Source of the DNA: Symbiodinium natans
Lineage: Eukaryota; Sar; Dinophyceae; Suessiales; Symbiodiniaceae
Length of the DNA stretch: 64,000 nt
Direction: 5' to 3'
Assembly: GCA_905221605.1 (NCBI GenBank)
Contig: CAJNDS010001924.1
Location: 330,001-394,000, forward strand
A model generated the notes under the pieces. It saw nothing but the letters and a program-made list of their open reading frames with translations, was not told the origin of the DNA and made no database searches. The position numbers and the translations under genes are program-made. Below are positions 1 to 13,000 of the stretch, piece after piece. Every line of letters begins with the position of its first letter. The stretch's first letter is position 1.

Positions 1-1145
1 AGGGGAGGTCACGGGTCCAGGGCCATCATAGTGAGACCCTAAGCCCTAAACCTCTAATTCTGAAAAGACCCTTACACCTCGTCGAAATGCAAAGAGGTAG
101 GCAGCACGAACATTGCCTGGACATGGCCGGGTTCAGGGTTTAGGGTTTAGGGTTTAGGGTTTAGGGTTTAGGGTTTAGGGTTTAGGGTTTAGCCGTACTA
201 ACCAGGGTCTCGGGGTTGTTCCCCGAAGTACCATACTAAGGGTATACGGCAAATAATAAGATTTCCTATGGGAACTTTGAATTTCCGTTCGCCCTGAATT
301 CCTGCGCAGTAGTCGCGGCAAAGTAGTTTGAATGACTTTGCTTATAAGGCAAGCTCCAACCCTGGATTCTCCAAACCCTGAATTCCTGAAGCCCTGAAAA
401 ATGGATTTCCGAAACCCGAAACGCCTAGATGCCCCAAACCCTAGATTTCCTAAACCCTAGATTTCCTAAACCCTAGATTCCCTAAACCCCTAGATTCCCT
501 AAACCCCTAGATTTCCTGTGGCTGTTGGGGTTGATGGGATCCCGTCCCTTCAGGTTTTCGGGCTTAGGCCTCCTTCAGCCGCCCTATTTTCCCTATACAG
601 GATATGTGGAGTTTCCTGGACATTAAACCCCAAACCCTAAGCCTCTCTTACCACATGTAATTGCAAAAAATCGGCAGATATTCGCTACCGGAGTAGCGAT
701 CTTGACTAGCGAATGCGAAGCCTCCTCCAACCCAAAACCTTGCACTCCTCGACCCTTGCAGGGCTTGCAAGGGGCTTATGCCTCCTCCCCTGCCCCCCCC
801 TCCGCTGTGGTTGAGGATTCCCCTCCTTACCGTTCATGGTTGGTTTAAGGTTCAAGGAGCTGGGTTTAGGGTTTGGGGGGAGGGGGGGGGGGGGGGGGGG
901 GGGGGCCTAGGATGGAGGTTTGGGGCTTAAAATTCAGGTTTTCGGGTTTAGGTTTTTCGGGTCCCCATGATGGGGTGGGGGGGGGGGGGGAAGGGGGTGG
1001 GCTTAGGATGTAGAGCTTCAGGGTTTGGGCTTGGGTTAAGGGTTTTCGGGTTTTCACGGTTTTGTGGTTCTTGCGTAGGGTGTTGAAGGGTTTTAAGGGT
1101 GTTAAATGTTTGTTTAGGGTTGCAGGTTTTAGGAATTGAGGGTTT

Positions 1146-1676
1146 TTGGGTTTGGGGCTGAGAATTTTAAGGTGCAGGGTCTACGCTTTGCGTGAGGGTT
1201 GGGGGTTTAGGTCGGGGGGGGCTGGCGTGGGGGGGAAACCATATGAGGGAGGACTGGCATACATGCACCAAGGGCGGGAAACAATCCCGGTGGCCCCTCC
1301 GAGTAGAGACGATGTTTGGTCACGGTTGACGGTCCTGCCTGAATTTGATGAAGTCGCCCCTAACTCCACGTTGGATGTATTCCAACACCGCACCCTACAT
1401 AACCCGCTAAAGTCGATCGAGGTGGTCACAAGAGAACTTGCGATTGTTTTTGGAAAGTTGCTTGAGCAGAACCACCCAAACAACAACCCGAGCCACAACA
1501 ATTCGCGACACCGCGGGCCAGGGGTTGCCGAGTTCCATGAGAAGAGCGTTAGTGTTCCGAGGGCAGTCAAGCGACGTGGGGTGTTCAGGTTTGCATGGAG
1601 GACCCCCAAGAACCGAAGTCTTCCAGTTAGCTTCGGACCAATTGAACCGCAAATGCGGTGTTTTTCAAGACGTTAG
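1146..1676 (+). CDS. Unrecognised open frame
   Basis: The frame is open for about 176 residues. The part from about 1256 (MHQGRETIPVAPPSRDDVW) has ordinary composition, while the first 30 residues are repeat-derived. It resembles no family I know. An antisense frame of 142 residues covers the same bases, so the strand is unsure. Confidence 0.28.
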   Translation: MGLGLRILRCRVYALREGWGFRSGGAGVGGKPYEGGLAYMHQGRETIPVAPPSRDDVWSRLTVLPEFDEVAPNSTLDVFQHRTLHNPLKSIEVVTRELAIVFGKLLEQNHPNNNPSHNNSRHRGPGVAEFHEKSVSVPRAVKRRGVFRFAWRTPKNRSLPVSFGPIEPQMRCFSRR

Positions 1677-1821
1677 TGAAGACCCGGTTAAGGCAATTTG
1701 TGATATACATGTATTTATATACCAATTTTATATGTCCTATGAAGGTATTTTGCCTAAGGACCATAAAGCCCCTAGGGTTCATGTGGCCACCAAAGTAAGC
1801 CCAACCTCACATGGCCCCCAG

Positions 1822-1936
1822 GTTGGGAAGATAGCAAACAGCGGCCCATGGAGCTCACCCTCCGCGGCCTTGAAAAGACATTGTGCCTGCACCAAGGGGC
1901 TATTGCGGCTTTGGGCTGTAGGGCTTAACCGCTTAT
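1822..1936 (+). CDS. Orphan exon-like island
   Basis: After CAG|GT it reads WEDSKQRPMELTLRGLEKTL and continues CLHQGAIAALGC to TAA at about 1934. The composition is protein-like and it is bordered by degenerate CCCTAAA. It could belong to the gene left of the phosphatase. Confidence 0.3.
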
Positions 1937-2837
1937 GACCCTAAAGTGCATAAAGCCCTATAAGCCCTGAAGCCTTATATAGGCCCTAACTCCTAAAGTA
2001 GGGGAGCTCAGGGTCTTGGTTGCGCTTTGCCAAATATCGTTGGGTTGAGGCAGCTCTTCACATCAACTGTTCGGCGACTTTCACCTGACCTCCTCTTCAT
2101 GCAAAGTGGGCCTGCACGGTGTGCGCAAGTCCTAGTAGGGCTGAATACTGCATCGAGAAAGGACGTGGTCGGCAACTTTCAGCCGAACCATCCTGGAGAA
2201 GTGGCACCCCGGCCGCCTAGGGCTTGAGATTTATGAGGGTGTTCTAACTCCTTTGATGAAGACTGTGGGGGTGAGGGAAGCTTTCCCTCTTAACGTTGCA
2301 TGGGCCTGAAGCAGCGTGAGAGTCTAGAATGCAGGGGTGCTAGGTGAAGCTGGCACGACATCTGGACATGCATGTCGTATTCTGTTTTTGGAATTTGTGC
2401 TAGCGGACATGTTCGACACGTTCACGACTGCTTGTCTTTACCAAGCCATCTCGTTGCAAACCTCAGCCAACAAAAAAAGAAAAACTGCGAGGGCGGCATT
2501 TCCGCGCCGACAGGGAACAGAAATGAAAACAAGAGCAACAAAAACAAAGGGAACATTGCTGTTGCATTGCTTGGGCTTAGGTTGTTGTTGTGGGGTTTCA
2601 GTGTTTCGGGGATCTCGAGGTTCGTTGGTTTAGGGTTTAGGGTTAGAGGTTCAGATGTTTCCGGCGGTGAATATTCGACCGTGGTCGTCTTCGAAACTCA
2701 CTTGTCGGTTCCTTGCGACTGTATGTGACTTATGACATTCTGAAGTCTAATAACATTGGGGTTTTGTAAGAGCTCTACATAAACCGCGAAAAGTCCAAGC
2801 AACATCGAAGCCTCAAAAGAATCAACCACACACCGTT

Positions 2838-3070
2838 CGATTTTCCCCCAGCCGAAATCGAAACATGATTTTTGTCTTTTTTCCTGCCGGAAAAATGGAG
2901 CTCGATGTTTGTGACTTTTCCCGTCGCAAATGCGGTTCCGATTTGTGTTTGATTTTTTTCGGCCGGCGAATCGAATTCGATTCTTTTCAGCTTCTTCCAG
3001 GCCGGAAAAGCGATTTCGATTTGTTCGTGATTTTCTCCCGCCGAATTTGTTTTTGTTCAGTGTGTAGACA
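2838..3070 (+). repeat. 39-base diverged tandem repeat, open as 13-residue units
   Basis: Five to six units keep a TTTTC / GCCGG / TCGAT core every 39 bases. In one frame (ATG at 2865, stop at 3123) they read units such as FVFFPAGKMELDV, CDFSRRKCGSDLC and LIFFGRRIEFDSF. The units are diverged at base level yet no stop falls in this frame. Confidence 0.7.
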
Positions 3071-3969
3071 ACTGTTCCTAAACATGAAGCAACACATCGA
3101 GCAAATTTCGGAAACAGATCGGTGAGAAAAACAAACAGCCGAACACAGTTCTTGAGCGACTAATCATAGAGACAGAAAATCGAAACTACTTTCGCACGGA
3201 GTCATGGAATCGAGCGAGGTGCGGGCTCATTTGGAGGCGATTTTGTGCGATTGTCATGTTTGATTTTTTCCGTTTTTTCCAGACTCCGTTACCAGCTATC
3301 GAATTTCAGAAGCTTTGACGTCCCAGAGACCGAAGGGGAGCTATAAATTCGGAGGTTCGGCTCGATTGCTTTGGCGCGCACAGTATGTAGCGGTGGGGGA
3401 GGAAAGGGGTTTGCTCAAGACACTGCCCTGCTCCGCGCCTTCAGCATGCCTGTTTCCTTACAGAATTTCAACCTCTGAAAACTTGATTTCTGGAGTCAGA
3501 GCTATGTTAGGTTTTGCCTGCAGTGCTACTCAAAAATCCTGCAGCCTCGACAATCAAATTGTCCACTTGAGTTATAGTGTATAGAAACACTGCGCCAAAA
3601 TACCAATTCTGGCTAAATGGGCCGCTAGAGTTTAAACCCTAAACTCGAAGCTTGAACCCTAGAACATGTACCAAATGAACGTGGAACATAAACATGTATA
3701 TCTATATACATAGATATATGTATGTATATGCATACATGTGGGCATGAGTTTGGGGCAGCCACGGTCTGTTGATGGGGTAGTTAAGTTAAGTGCCGAGCTA
3801 CCCACTTCAGTGTGTTTCTGGAGTTGGAAAGTCGCGCCGATCACCCTGAAGCCCAAGACCTTGCGCCAACAAATCTGAAACCCCAAGCCCTATGCTTAAA
3901 TGATCGTAACCTGGAAGCATTAGTTTCTCTGAATAAGAGGCTCGCGTAAGCCCTTATACTGTTTACAAG

Positions 3970-4023
3970 ACGCCCAACCACCCTCTTGCAACCGTTCTTC
4001 AAGAAGCCCTTTCAAAATCTGGC
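3970..4023 (+). CDS. Phosphatase exon, tentative first visible
   Basis: It reads TPNHPLATVLQEALSKSG, which fits the helix that normally precedes the DFIWHVGD strand. It is flanked by AAG and a GC donor (GCAGGA), and it joins the next exon in phase 0. There is no diagnostic motif, so it is tentative. Confidence 0.42.
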
Positions 4024-7000
4024 GCAGGAAAGATGAGAAGGCTATCGCCGCCCAGATGCATCTTTTGACCTCATGCCCTCTAAACCCAAACCCTGACACT
4101 AGTTCAGGGTTTAGGGATCTCAACATCTACAAATTCCAAGCCCTCAAACCTTGAAGCCCCAGAGCCAAATCTCCACAGACCCGGCTACTCCTGCCCCGCA
4201 CACCCAAAACCCGGACCCGAACCAGGAGGAATATTTCTACACACGCAGCCAGAGTTTAGGTCCAGGCTGCTGCGCTTGACCCTGAACCCCCAAAAACCTT
4301 AATCCCTGGACTTACCGTCGAGCGCCTTGCCGGGTTAAGAATTTCCGGAGTTAGGGTTTAGGGTTTAAGGTTTAGGGTTTAGGGGTTGTAGGGCTTCCCT
4401 AAATCCTGGACCCTGAACTTCATGTGTAGACATGGAGCTCAGAAGGTTGGTTTTGCTCTTGTTGCCTTGTGGTGGGGGTTTGGGATTGGGGTTTAGGGTT
4501 TAAGGTTTAGGGTTGCAAGGTTTGTTGTAGACGGCTTGTAGGGTCTCAGCGCGCATGGTGTGTTTGGAGGGCTTTGCTACCAAGGACTTCATCTGGCATG
4601 TGGGTGACATTGGCTACGTGGACGATTCCTACGCTCACTCGCTAGTGAGGCCCAACGAATCCTCACTTGGGGGGATCCCTCAACCCTCAAGCCTAAACCG
4701 GCCCCTGAGTCCACATCTTTTCAGAGATGCTTGTAGTACATGGCTCAGGGACGGGAAATACTGGACTAAACCAAACCCTAAACCCTAAACCCTAAACCCT
4801 AAACCCTAAACCCTAAACCCTAAACCCTAAACCCTAAACCTAAAGACCCTAAAACTCATAGGGAATCTTGCAACTGGGCAGCCTATAGGCTTCCCCCCCA
4901 GCGAAGCTGTGACAAGCATACCGGAATTCGTAGCCTGTGATGTTTGTCAAGGGTTTAGCGTGTCGGGTTTAGTGTTGTAGGGTAGAGGGTTTACGTACAC
5001 GTGTGGCTCGCGGTTTACCCCGAACCCTAACACTTGAAGGCCCGTAAGCTTATATGACTCAACCCTGAACCCCAAGCCCTGGAAAGCCCAACCCGAAAGA
5101 CCCTTCTCCTGAGCAGGAGGTTCCAAAACGTCCATTGGCCTTTGGGAGGTTGCGGGGACTTGGGTGTAGACGGCATTGGGATCGTAGCTAGGGGCCGGAG
5201 GGGGGGGAGGGGGGTGGGACAAAAGACTGCCCATACTGTACGCCTGCCACCCCCATGTAGCAAAGTAGTTTCAAGGAGCTTAGACCCTAACCCTAAACCA
5301 TTCTTGTGAATAGGCCTCTAGATTAGGCGGTGAAGAAGTTAAGAGTTCTTTTGCCGCCCGACACAGCCCAAGCCCATCTTTCAGCGGGGCAACTCCAGCT
5401 GCTGGCGCCCTACACCCGCAACCCCAAGCCCTTAAAACCTCAACTCGCAAGAACCTTCATAAGCTTTAGACCCAATCTTCAGACCCGAGATTTTGAACAC
5501 AGCTTCCATGCTCTAGAGTGCCCCAATCCCCAAAAGAGGTCTGGGCCCGAACCCCCTTGTGAACGACCAGGTTCACGTACGAGGAGGCCACACGCGCATG
5601 CAGTGTGCAGTGCTTCAGGGTTGCAGCACTCTCTCAGCTCTTCCAGCAACCCGGGCCCTGGACCCACCGGGCTGTTTTGGTCTTAATTTCCTTGCACCAT
5701 CTTGCACCCTAAGCCCCAAACTCTGGGCGCTTGAGACCTTGCTGGACAGTTGCATTGCTGGATCCCGGAAAACTTGCTAGGGTCTCTACACCCCCCTTAT
5801 AAAACTTGCACCCAGTCCCTGAAGAACTTTGATCCCGAAACCCTACACTTTAAACCCTCGACCCTAAACTTTAAATCGCTGACTGGGGGTTTCGGGTGTA
5901 GGGCTCCAAGTTTGGGGTGCACAGCTCCGTTGCAACAACCTCTTAGCCCCCGGCCTATAGTTTCGGCTCTTGGGGCTTGGGGTCTCGGAGGGCTTGTGCT
6001 CTTCATGGGTTTAGGGTTATAGGGTTATATAGGGTTTAGGGTTTAGGATTTAGGGTTTAGGGTTCAGGCCTACAACGGGTACATGAACTGGCTGCAGAAC
6101 TTGACGTCCATCATGCCCTACATGGTGTCTGTCGGTGCGGGGGCCCAGGGCTCCCCTAGCGCTTGTTTGTGCGCGTGTCACTTTTTTACCCTAAACCCTA
6201 AACCCTAAACCCTAAACCCTAAACCCTAAACCCTAAACCCTAAACCCTAAACCCCAAGAACTCTGAACCCCAAGCCCATGCTTGTGTTAACTGTGTGAGC
6301 GATGTTGGGTGTAGGGCTTAGGGATTCTAGACTGTTCTTGACAATCATTTTTTTTTTTGGGGGGGGTGGCTTTGGGGGGGGGGGGCGGGGCTTGGGGGGG
6401 GGGGGGTCCCCAGCTGAGCTCCCAATGTGCTGGGGTTTAGCCTTTCGATAAGCTGAGAAAAAAGTTCGTTCTGGGTTTTGAGGCTTTAGTGGGGGGGGGG
6501 GGGAGTTAGTTAAGTCGGTTTGGAGTCTTTGGCACGGCTCGTACACCCAAAAGCCCTTTGCAAACCCCAAGGCCCTTCGTTCAAAGAAGCAAGCAATGTC
6601 TGCAGAGGTCCCAGACTGCAGAGTGGGAAGCCTCCAGTCAAGCTAAGCCACACCCTGGGTTCGAAACCCTACAGGACCTCACTCCCCCCCCCCCCCTGCC
6701 CCCAATTTCCTAAACTTTAAAAACGCTAGACCTCATCTTCTCATGATCATGATCCCCTCTAAACACATGTCACCCTGCTCCCTAAACCGCAAATCCATTG
6801 CCAGTCGACTTGTGGTCGATTGCCACAGGCAACCACGAGTCGGAGTGTCACAGCCCCGCCTGTGTGCCAGAGCAGCATGGGAGTTGATGGCTCAGGGCTT
6901 GGGGCTTGGGATGTTTCCCCCTTGCACTACAGTCTTTCATAGGGATTATACAAGGGGGGGGGGGGAGTACTACAATGCCTATGAAGGACTGCTAGTGTAA

Positions 7001-10000
7001 GGTAGTGTAAAGGGGAACATCCCGCCTTGGGGCGTAGGTGGCGTTTTAGTTTTTTTTTGGGGGGCTTACTCGTTTAGGGTGCTCGAAGCGTGTAGTGTAG
7101 TTGGTATTCTGGGGTGAGGCGGCCGACGTCCGAGTATCCATTTATTGTTCTTGCGCGGCTTAAGACGAAAGACGCATTGTGGCCGGTGGCTCTAAACCCT
7201 GCACGCGCAGGGTTTAGAGAAGCCAGGGCTGGGGGTGTCCCCCGTGTGGTGGCTTGTCGCGGCTAACTCTTAGTATGCGTTTACTCGAAAAAAAGCACTA
7301 GTCTAAGCCTCAGTCTTGGATTCTGGGCTCCGGGCTCATGTTTCTAAGTTAAGCTAACATCCTAAATCCTAAGTCGGCCTTCAAACCGCAAGGCCTAAGT
7401 GGGTTTGCAACCCCTATGAACTCATCCTCTCAGCGAATCTCGGACCAGTGTACCTGAAACAGGCCAGAAGACTCTAAACCCTAAACCCTGAGCCCCAAGC
7501 CCTATAAGCCAAAAGCCGAAACCCGAGTTCTGCAACCTGAAGTTCATAGCACCGCTTTTTGCCTAAAAGCCCTAAGCTACCAAGCCCTGCAGCCCTCCAC
7601 CCCAACCACCCGAAACCCTGAAACCTAAACGAAGCCGCAGACCTCAAGCCACCCCTATTGGGTTTAGGGTTCAGGGCTTAGGGTTTAGGGTTTAGGGTTT
7701 AGGGTTTAGGGTTTAGGGTTTAGGGTTTAGGGTTTAGGGTTTAGGGTTTAGGGTTTAGGGTTTAGGGTTTAGGGTTTAGGGTTTAGGGTTTAGGGTTTAG
7801 GGCCCCACATGCAAACCCTGGTCTTCTTTTGGGCTTACTAGGTCAAGCAGATCTAAAGGAGCCCGGTGCTTTGATAGGGAGCAGATGCGAACAAAAGGCT
7901 TGAGGGCTTGGTGTAAGGAATCGGGCCTTTGGCTTTCAGACTTTGGGGTTGTAGTTTGAGATTCTCGGGTTTTATGTGGGCTGTCGGTGCTTATGTTGTG
8001 GTGGGCTGTCGGTGCTTATGTTGTGTTTTATTCTTTTTGTTGCGGGGGTTGGGGGTCGATACCTCCCCCCGAGATCTTGGATCCTTTCCTCGGCCGCGCG
8101 CTGATGAACTTCACTGCGTGCGGTGGCCCAGATGGTTTCCTGGAATGGGTTTGCACCAAAGAGCTTGGGCCCAGAAATGGCGGATTTTCACACACTCCAG
8201 GTCCAGAAACAGTCGATTCTGATGGACTCTGTCCATACCATCGAGAGAATTCCCAGGCTCAAAGTGTTGTAGGAGACTTGGATGTGCAGAAGATGATGGG
8301 CAAAGCACCGGGTCAACCTGCAGCTCCTCAACCCAGCTCCAACTTGTTCAGCTTTCTCAGGAGCCCTTTTCGCAAGCCAGAGCCCAGGGTGGAAGATGTG
8401 CCCCGGGTGAGTTTGTCAGGACTTCGGCACGGCGAATCTGCAGCTGTCAAGGCGACAGCCGCCGCTTTGAAGGATCATGGCTTTGCATGGCTGGAGTTCG
8501 AGAAGCCCAGTAGAGGTGATGTGGCCATGGGTGGCACTGATGATAGCCTTTGGAAAACCAATGAGAGCCTGGCGGAAATCGGTGACTTTCTGGAAAAGTT
8601 TCCCAACTGCGGCAGTCCACATGCCATGGAGGGACACTTTAGTGCAGCACACAAGGATGGTCTGCGAGTGGTCACAGGTTCATGCTTGAAGGCTGATATG
8701 GAGAAAGTGCCCAGAAACATCCAGGAGAAGCTCGCCCGCTTGGCGTTGGACATGGATGAAGCGCAGAGGGATGTGATCCGAGCCTTGGCCCCTGCACTCC
8801 ACTTTAGCACGGGGGAAGACATCGGAGAGTACTTGGATATCCCCCTGCTGTGCCCTGAACATGGTAGCTTGAGACAGTATGGCCTTTTAGATGTAGTGAG
8901 GTATCGAATGGGCGTGGAGAGCCCCCCAGAGGTCGTCTCTCCCCATGTCGATCCCGGGTTGTTGATCTTGAGCTTGCCATGTGCAGTTCCTGGCTTGGAA
9001 TTACAAGATGCTGTTGGAGAATGGCGCGCTGCACCAGCTGGGCATGGCGTTCTTTGGGCCGGAAGAGCCGCCGAAACTCTACACCTCAAGGGCGGGGTGC
9101 ATCGAGTGGTGGCTTCTCCGGCTCCTCGTCTGAGTGCTTGGCATGAAATGTGTACACGATCGCAGCTCTGTCCTCCAATGCTCCAGGTCTTGGAGGAAAA
9201 CTCCTTGGAGCTGAAATTGGGAGACGCCAAAGGCACTGCAGAAGTCTTACGCTTGCTTCAGGCAAATGAAGATCATCTCAATGTGAGCCTAGTAGAACGT
9301 CGGGGCGTGCCTGTGGGCAAATCAGGTGCCGTTATCCAAGACATGTATGTCCCATGGAGACTGAGCCCAGGAGCACCTCTTGGTGTGCCAGGGCCTTCCG
9401 CGCGTTCCGCCATGCCGCCGGTCCAACATGCGGGTGTACCTGTGGGCAAAAGAGGCCCCGTTTTTAGCCCAGCACAAAGGAGTTCTGTTATGCCGCCAGT
9501 AGAACATCGGGGTGTACCTGTGAGCAAGATCTTCAGCCCACCAGGACTGTCTCTCAATGCTATGCCACAGCGGCCTTCCAAGCCTCCCGCTTTGCCGCTC
9601 CCTGACGGAACGGTTGAGATCGTACCAAAGGGTTCTTAAAGAGGTGGCAGGTGCAGTTGCCATCGCTCGAAACAAACATCTCCACTCTGTCAAGCTGAGG
9701 GAGTGCTTTTACTGAGACTTGTTGCGCTCTTGAGTGTTCGGTCTTGTACAGCCGGCCAGGATGTCTCAAGGAAAAGGGAAGCATTGTGCGACGTGAACTG
9801 GTTTGGTGTTGACAAATCTCTACAAATCACATTTTCTGTGGACGTCGCCTGAGGTAGCGAGATGTAGGGTTTGGGGTGTTGCGGCAGCCCATTTAGGGTC
9901 TAGGGCACGGGCTTGGAGGTTTCAATAGCAGGTCTCGGACAGCGTCCTGACAAAAGACACCAAGCCCGAAAGCACCAAACCCGAATTGAAAGTCTGGGGT

Positions 10001-13000
10001 CCACCCCTGGGTCCTTGACCCTAAGGATCCATGTACCTACCATGTAGTATATACTTGGGCCTCAAAGGGGTTCCTATATAGCAGCTCTAGGGCCCAAGTG
10101 CTATATAGGTACATGGGATCCTTTGAGTGAGGTACAACCACCGGTGGCACATGCCCTCCAAGACCAGTGGCGGAAGCTTGGCACCTCTTAGAAGTTGTGG
10201 GCAGACCGCCCTGCAGGGCTTAGGGTTCAGGGTTGAGGGTTTAGGGTTTAGGGTTTATTTAAGGTTTAGGGCATCTGGAAGCCAAGCAATGCCTCAACTT
10301 GCACAGCTCTCTAGTCTTGGCTGGGTAGTCTGTGCTACAACCCGAACTCCGAAATCATCCTGTTCCAAGGAAGGGCCAACATGTGGTACAGCTTCAATGC
10401 GGACTGCCCAGGAGTGTGCATGGCAAGGGAGCCTAAATAGTTGCCATCCCCAAGATGCCCATTGAATAACTGCATGAAGCCCTTCGTTGGGGCTTTTGGG
10501 CCTCGGGTTGAGGGAGGGTGCCTTTTGGCGCTGCCACGGTGGGGTTGTTTTGCTAAGTCAAAGAGACCAAGAAGGAGTAGCATTTTTGCAAAGCAACGAG
10601 GTCGGACCGGTCCACTTCATTTCCATCAACACGGAGACGGACTTCCCCGGTGCAGAGGAGACCAAGACAGGCGGCTTAGTGCGCATTGAATCTTGAACTA
10701 TTATTGACATGGTGATTCCTATTATTGGGGTGAGGGCTTGGGGGGTAGAAGTTTGATGTTTGGCCAATATTAATTTGTTGAAGGTTTCTTTGGGAAGGGG
10801 GGGGGGGGGGGGATGTGTTCTTTGAGGGGGGTTTTTTGGGAGAGGTGGAATGGATGGGGGGTTTGCCGGTTTTTTTTTTTTTTTTTTTAAAGATTTGGGT
10901 GGAGAACCCGGACATTGCGTCTTAGGGCTTCCACTCTGTTAAGGCGCCCGTACTAAGGGACCATGCCCTAAGGGTCCATGTACCTACATAGTATATACTT
11001 GGGCGATAAAGCTACTATATAGGAACCCCTTTAAGGCCCAAGTATATACTTTTTAGGTACATGGACTCTTAGGGATGTAACTACCCTAAGAACGGCTCGA
11101 TGGCCTCGCCCTCTCTGGAGCTCTCACCACCATCAGGTTGGGTTAGGATTCCAATCAGGGAGCGAATGTGGTGGGAAGTTGTGTGCACTTCTTGGCACCC
11201 TGCACTTTACGTGTTCTAATGAGTACCCTCAAAGCCTCTAGACCCCGAACCCTACGTAAGCCTCTAAGCTGAGCCTTCCAAACTGGAAGCCCTGTGTTTC
11301 TTAAGGATCCGATTCATGAGCTTGGAACCCACAGGCAGAAAGCCCCTCCGAATCCCCGAGCGTGAAGTCGTCTGAAAGCCTCCCCGAAAGCTCCCCCAGC
11401 AAGACCTCCCAAATGCTAAGACTCTCCAATCATGATCCCCAGACACCCAACCGGACTTAACTAAACCCTAAACACGCCTCATGAACCCTAAAGAAAAACC
11501 AACACCCTCAAGCTCTAAAAGCCCTCAACCCTAATTGAAACGCATCACAAAGACCGAACAAGGCAATCCTGCAAACTCCAACAGCTCTACAACTTTCTCT
11601 GCGAACCCAGAACCAAGCCCTGAACCCCAAGAAGCCATTTGCATTTTCTGTGGCTCCTAAATGACCAACGGCCCTCCTTAGACCCCCAAACCTTCACAAT
11701 CTTAATTGGCCCTAAAACCTACAACTAAGCTTGAAAACAAACTGCCCGAAAATGTAAAGGCCCTAAACCCCTAAACAACCCCATGCAACTCCCAACCCCC
11801 TATCTCGAGCCCTTAACAACCTAACAAAACCCTGAACCCTACTTTGTTGAACCCTCTAAAGAACCAATAAAGAAATCTTCAACCCTCAACAATTGTGAAA
11901 AGCACCCTTCTTGAAGCGCCCTTCAAGAACCTAAACCCGATAAACCCTACACCCTATAATCCCTTCTAAAACCCTACAAACCCTAAAAACCACACAAAAC
12001 CCCAAAAACCCCATAAACCTCATAAACCCCATACACCCCCCCATAACCCCCCCCCCCCCCATAAACCACATAAATCATATAAACCCCATAAGCCCTCGTT
12101 GCGAACCTGAAAGAACCAGGCGATGGCCACTTCTCTTGGCTGAAGGCCGGCCACTTTGGCGCGGACGGCCGGGACTCCCGGAGGCGTCAGGCCTATCTTT
12201 AGCCCACAAGGGTGTAGGGTTTAGGGTTTAGGGTTTGGGGTTTACAGGCCTACAGGGCAGTTTGGGGTTCAGGGTTTGGTTCTGGGGGTTGAGGTGAGTG
12301 GGCTGTTTTCGTGGTGTCAGAACTTGGTGAGTGGGCTGTTTTCGTTGTAGGGTTCAGGAGAAACAGACCTTCGGCGCACTTACCTGTACCTCCTCCCGGC
12401 ATCTCGGTTCCCAACCTTGGCCTGCGAGCTGTAAACCTCAACCCAGAACCCCGGAACTCTGTATACCAATGGATGACAGGTTACCCCGGTTTTCCACACC
12501 CGAAACCCTAAACCGTGAACCCGAAACCCCACCCACCCTCACCGGAAAGCCCCAAAGCTGTGAACCGATTCGCGCCCTAACTTGGGGCCTGAAGCCTTAA
12601 AACCTGAAGCCCCAAACAACCCAATGCACCTTCAAGGTTTAGGGTTTTCTTAGGGTTTGAGGGTTTTGAGGTTTTTTAGGTTTTTCGGGTTTGGGCCTAG
12701 ACCCTACGCCTCAACAACCCGACCATTGCTGCTCAGGCGAGTATTTGAAGTGGCTCGAGGCAGGAGCTAAGGGGGTCTCGAACGCTTTTACTTAGTAGCT
12801 GATTGAGTACACTTTACATTTTTTCGGATACTAGAACCATCTATGGAACTGAAAGTGTACGCTTGTTTGGGGCTTATGAAGTCAGCAACTAAGTTTATTC
12901 GGCCGCAAGGTAGGGTTTGGGCTCTTGGGTTTGGTGGTTTGGGGAGTTTGTGGGTCTTTACCTCGGGTCTTGCTAAAGAACCCAACCGGTTCTCTGATGG

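Larger units (their letters stand above)
1..3969. other. Left-end noncoding stretch with unassigned islands
   Basis: It is mostly degenerate heptamers, poly-G runs (888-905, 971-990) and the 39-base repeat. Small islands with coding character that I could not place: 601-626 (DMWSFLDI after CAG) and 671-727 (RQIFATGVAILTSECEASS). Longer frames at 2027-2227 and 2337-2728 have no recognisable content. Confidence 0.5.

Noticed and set aside
6604-6676. tRNA-like stretch: GAGGTCC at 6604 pairs with GGACCTC at 6676 and a GGTTCGAAACC B-box lies at 6658
   Set aside because: No D-arm, anticodon arm or correct T-stem can be drawn, and the stretch is in a phosphatase intron. Probably chance.
7661-7802. 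Chromosome end
   Set aside because: The array is flanked on both sides by exons of one gene, so it is interstitial.
7987-8292. Extending the nested oxygenase N-terminus to 7987
   Set aside because: Residues 30-44 of that frame are the phosphatase exon ILDPFLGRALMNFT, and the rest is low-complexity or unlike the family. A start at 8293/8296 is better.
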